Shown in pieces: positions 62,433 through 64,000 of a stretch of 64,000 nucleotides of DNA (positions are counted from its first letter, which is position 1; every line of letters begins with the position of its first letter). The DNA lies in NCBI GenBank assembly GCA_902525625.1, contig CABZHM010000003.1, positions 1-64,000 of the forward strand, in the 5' to 3' direction. A program made the translations under genes and the position numbers. This stretch comes from an uncultured Pelagibacteraceae bacterium (lineage in GTDB: Bacteria > Pseudomonadota > Alphaproteobacteria > Pelagibacterales > Pelagibacteraceae). The notes beneath the pieces were generated by a model. It saw only the letters and a list, made by a program, of their open reading frames with translations. It was not told where the DNA came from and ran no database searches.

Positions 62433-63065
62433 ATGATTGCGCATGCAATATTTTTTTACGTATTTTCGATAATTGCAGTTGTGTCAGCAGTCATGGTTAC
62501 AGTATCGAAAAATACCGTCCATTCAGTCTTTTTCTTAATTTTAGATTTCATAAGTATATCCTGCCTTTTTATCATGATTGGTGCTGAATTTTTAGGAATG
62601 ATAATGTTAATTGTTTATGTGGGAGCTGTAGCAGTGTTGTTTTTGTTTGTGGTAATGATGTTAAATGTTGCTCAACAAACTAATCAGTGGTTTATATCAA
62701 AAGAAAACTCTAATCATATACCCATTGGATTATTAATAAGTGTTGTAATTTTTTTTGAACTTATAATTGTTATAGGTGGATGGAAATATAAACCCGACTT
62801 ATTTGATAAAGGTAATCTATCAATAGTGAATGATGTTAGTAATACACATTCATTAGGAATGGTTTTATACACTGATTATATTCATATCTTTCAAATCAGT
62901 GGAATGATACTTCTAATAGCTATGATAGGAGCAATCGTTCTTACTTTTAGACAAAGAGAGGGTGTAAAAACACAAAGTTATATAAAACAAATTTCCAGAG
63001 AAAGAGCTGAAGGTGTAGAAGTTGTTGAGGTCGTTTCTAACAAAGGAGTTAAAATAGATGATTGA
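62433..63065 (+). CDS. nuoJ: NADH-quinone oxidoreductase subunit J
   Basis: [29 protein letters not shown]. Confidence 0.95.
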   Translation: MIAHAIFFYVFSIIAVVSAVMVTVSKNTVHSVFFLILDFISISCLFIMIGAEFLGMIMLIVYVGAVAVLFLFVVMMLNVAQQTNQWFISKENSNHIPIGLLISVVIFFELIIVIGGWKYKPDLFDKGNLSIVNDVSNTHSLGMVLYTDYIHIFQISGMILLIAMIGAIVLTFRQREGVKTQSYIKQISRERAEGVEVVEVVSNKGVKIDD

Positions 63066-63369
63066 AATAGGACTAGGACATTACTTAACTTTAGGCGCAG
63101 TTATCTTTAGTATTGGAATAATTGGAATTTTTTTAAATAGAAAAAATATTATTGTAATACTTATGAGTATAGAGCTTATATTGTTAGCCGTTAATATAAA
63201 TCTAGTCTCGTTTTCAATGTATTTAGGTGATTTAACTGGACAAGTATTTACTCTATTTATATTAACTGTTGCTGCTGCTGAAGCTGCAATCGGACTCGCA
63301 ATCATAGTTGTTTATTATAGAAATTCTGGAACAATTCGTGTTGAGGAAATAGACAAATTAAAAGGGTAA
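63058..63369 (+). CDS. nuoK: NADH-quinone oxidoreductase subunit K
   Basis: [45 protein letters not shown]. Confidence 0.96.
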   Translation: MIEIGLGHYLTLGAVIFSIGIIGIFLNRKNIIVILMSIELILLAVNINLVSFSMYLGDLTGQVFTLFILTVAAAEAAIGLAIIVVYYRNSGTIRVEEIDKLKG

Positions 63370-63370
63370 A

Positions 63371-64000
63371 ATGGAAATCTCTATAATAGCTTTACCATTA
63401 ATAGCCTCAATAGTATCTGGATTTTTTGGAAAATTTATAGGAGATAGAAACTCAGAACTAGTTACCAGTTTATTGGTATCAATATCAGCTATTTTATCTG
63501 CTCTAGTTTTATATGAGGTAATAGTTAATCAATATCAAGACAACATTACGATAGCAACATGGATAAGCTCGGGATCATTAAATGTTAATTGGTCCATGAA
63601 GATCGATGCGTTATCAGCTATCATGTTAGTTGTAGTAACATCTGTTTCTGCACTTGTTCATATCTATTCAATTGGTTATATGTCACACGATCCTCACAAG
63701 CCAAGGTTCATGGCTTATTTATCATTATTTACTTTTGCAATGTTAATGTTGGTAACTTCAGATAATTTCATTCAATTATTTTTTGGTTGGGAGGGAGTTG
63801 GTTTATGTTCTTATTTTTTAATAGGTTTTTGGTTTAAAAAAGAATCTGCAAACAAAGCAGCGATTAAGGCATTTGTTGTTAACAGAGTTGGAGATTTTGG
63901 TTTCGCTCTAGGTATATTTTTAATATTTTATTTATTCGGAACAGTAAATTATTTAGAAGTTTTCCAGCAAATTCCAAACTTCACAGATAAAAATCTAGTT
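63371..64000 (+). CDS. nuoL: NADH-quinone oxidoreductase subunit L, truncated by window end
   Basis: MEISIIALPLIASIVSGFFGKFIGDRN..., YMSHDPHKPRFMAYLSLFTFAMLMLVTSDNFIQLFFGWEGVGLCSYFLIGFW. Confidence 0.95.
   Translation, partial: MEISIIALPLIASIVSGFFGKFIGDRNSELVTSLLVSISAILSALVLYEVIVNQYQDNITIATWISSGSLNVNWSMKIDALSAIMLVVVTSVSALVHIYSIGYMSHDPHKPRFMAYLSLFTFAMLMLVTSDNFIQLFFGWEGVGLCSYFLIGFWFKKESANKAAIKAFVVNRVGDFGFALGIFLIFYLFGTVNYLEVFQQIPNFTDKNLV

Noticed and set aside
1-64000. CRISPR arrays, prophage, transposons, defence islands
   Set aside because: No regularly spaced repeats, no integrase/transposase/Cas/restriction-type proteins seen; the window is compact core-like genome

Overview
This is a 64 kb AT-rich, very gene-dense, low-GC alphaproteobacterial chromosome segment. 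Gene content and style fit the SAR11 clade (Pelagibacterales). I found no rRNA, CRISPR array, transposase, integrase or phage module. The main blocks, in order, are: a TPP riboswitch with an SSS-family thiamin-precursor transporter (thiV-like); an ABC-2 exporter; a DmdA/GcvT-like protein; isocitrate lyase with a divergent ScfR/RamB-type regulator; an M50 protease; HU; an ammonium transporter followed by a structured 3'UTR or sRNA candidate; two glycosyltransferase-like genes; recX, cysQ-like and mnmA; pabB-pabA-pabC; a contiguous sulfite/sulfonate region (aprM-aprB-aprA, two small uncharacterised ORFs, TauE/SafE, YeiH, suyB-suyA, xsc); an SxtJ/DUF5989/carbamoyltransferase trio; a GMC oxidoreductase next to a TRAP transporter; tig-clpP-clpX-lon; tRNA-Leu, tRNA-Val and tRNA-Asp; and a nuoA-L operon cut by the right edge. 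The observations I rate highest are: (i) two homologous ~38-aa single-TM microproteins (34963-35079 and 53856-53975) absent from the ORF track; (ii) a compact TPP riboswitch whose conserved 3' strand contains the Shine-Dalgarno of the transporter; (iii) a Fur-box-like palindrome upstream of the complex I operon; (iv) a perfect 9-5-9 inverted repeat in the xsc/suyAB divergent promoter; (v) a 14-bp stem plus terminator downstream of amt; (vi) the sulfite-generating and sulfite-disposing gene cluster with two small unknown genes. No wholly new multi-gene defence or mobile system was evident. All family assignments come from reading the translated proteins and were not checked by database searches.
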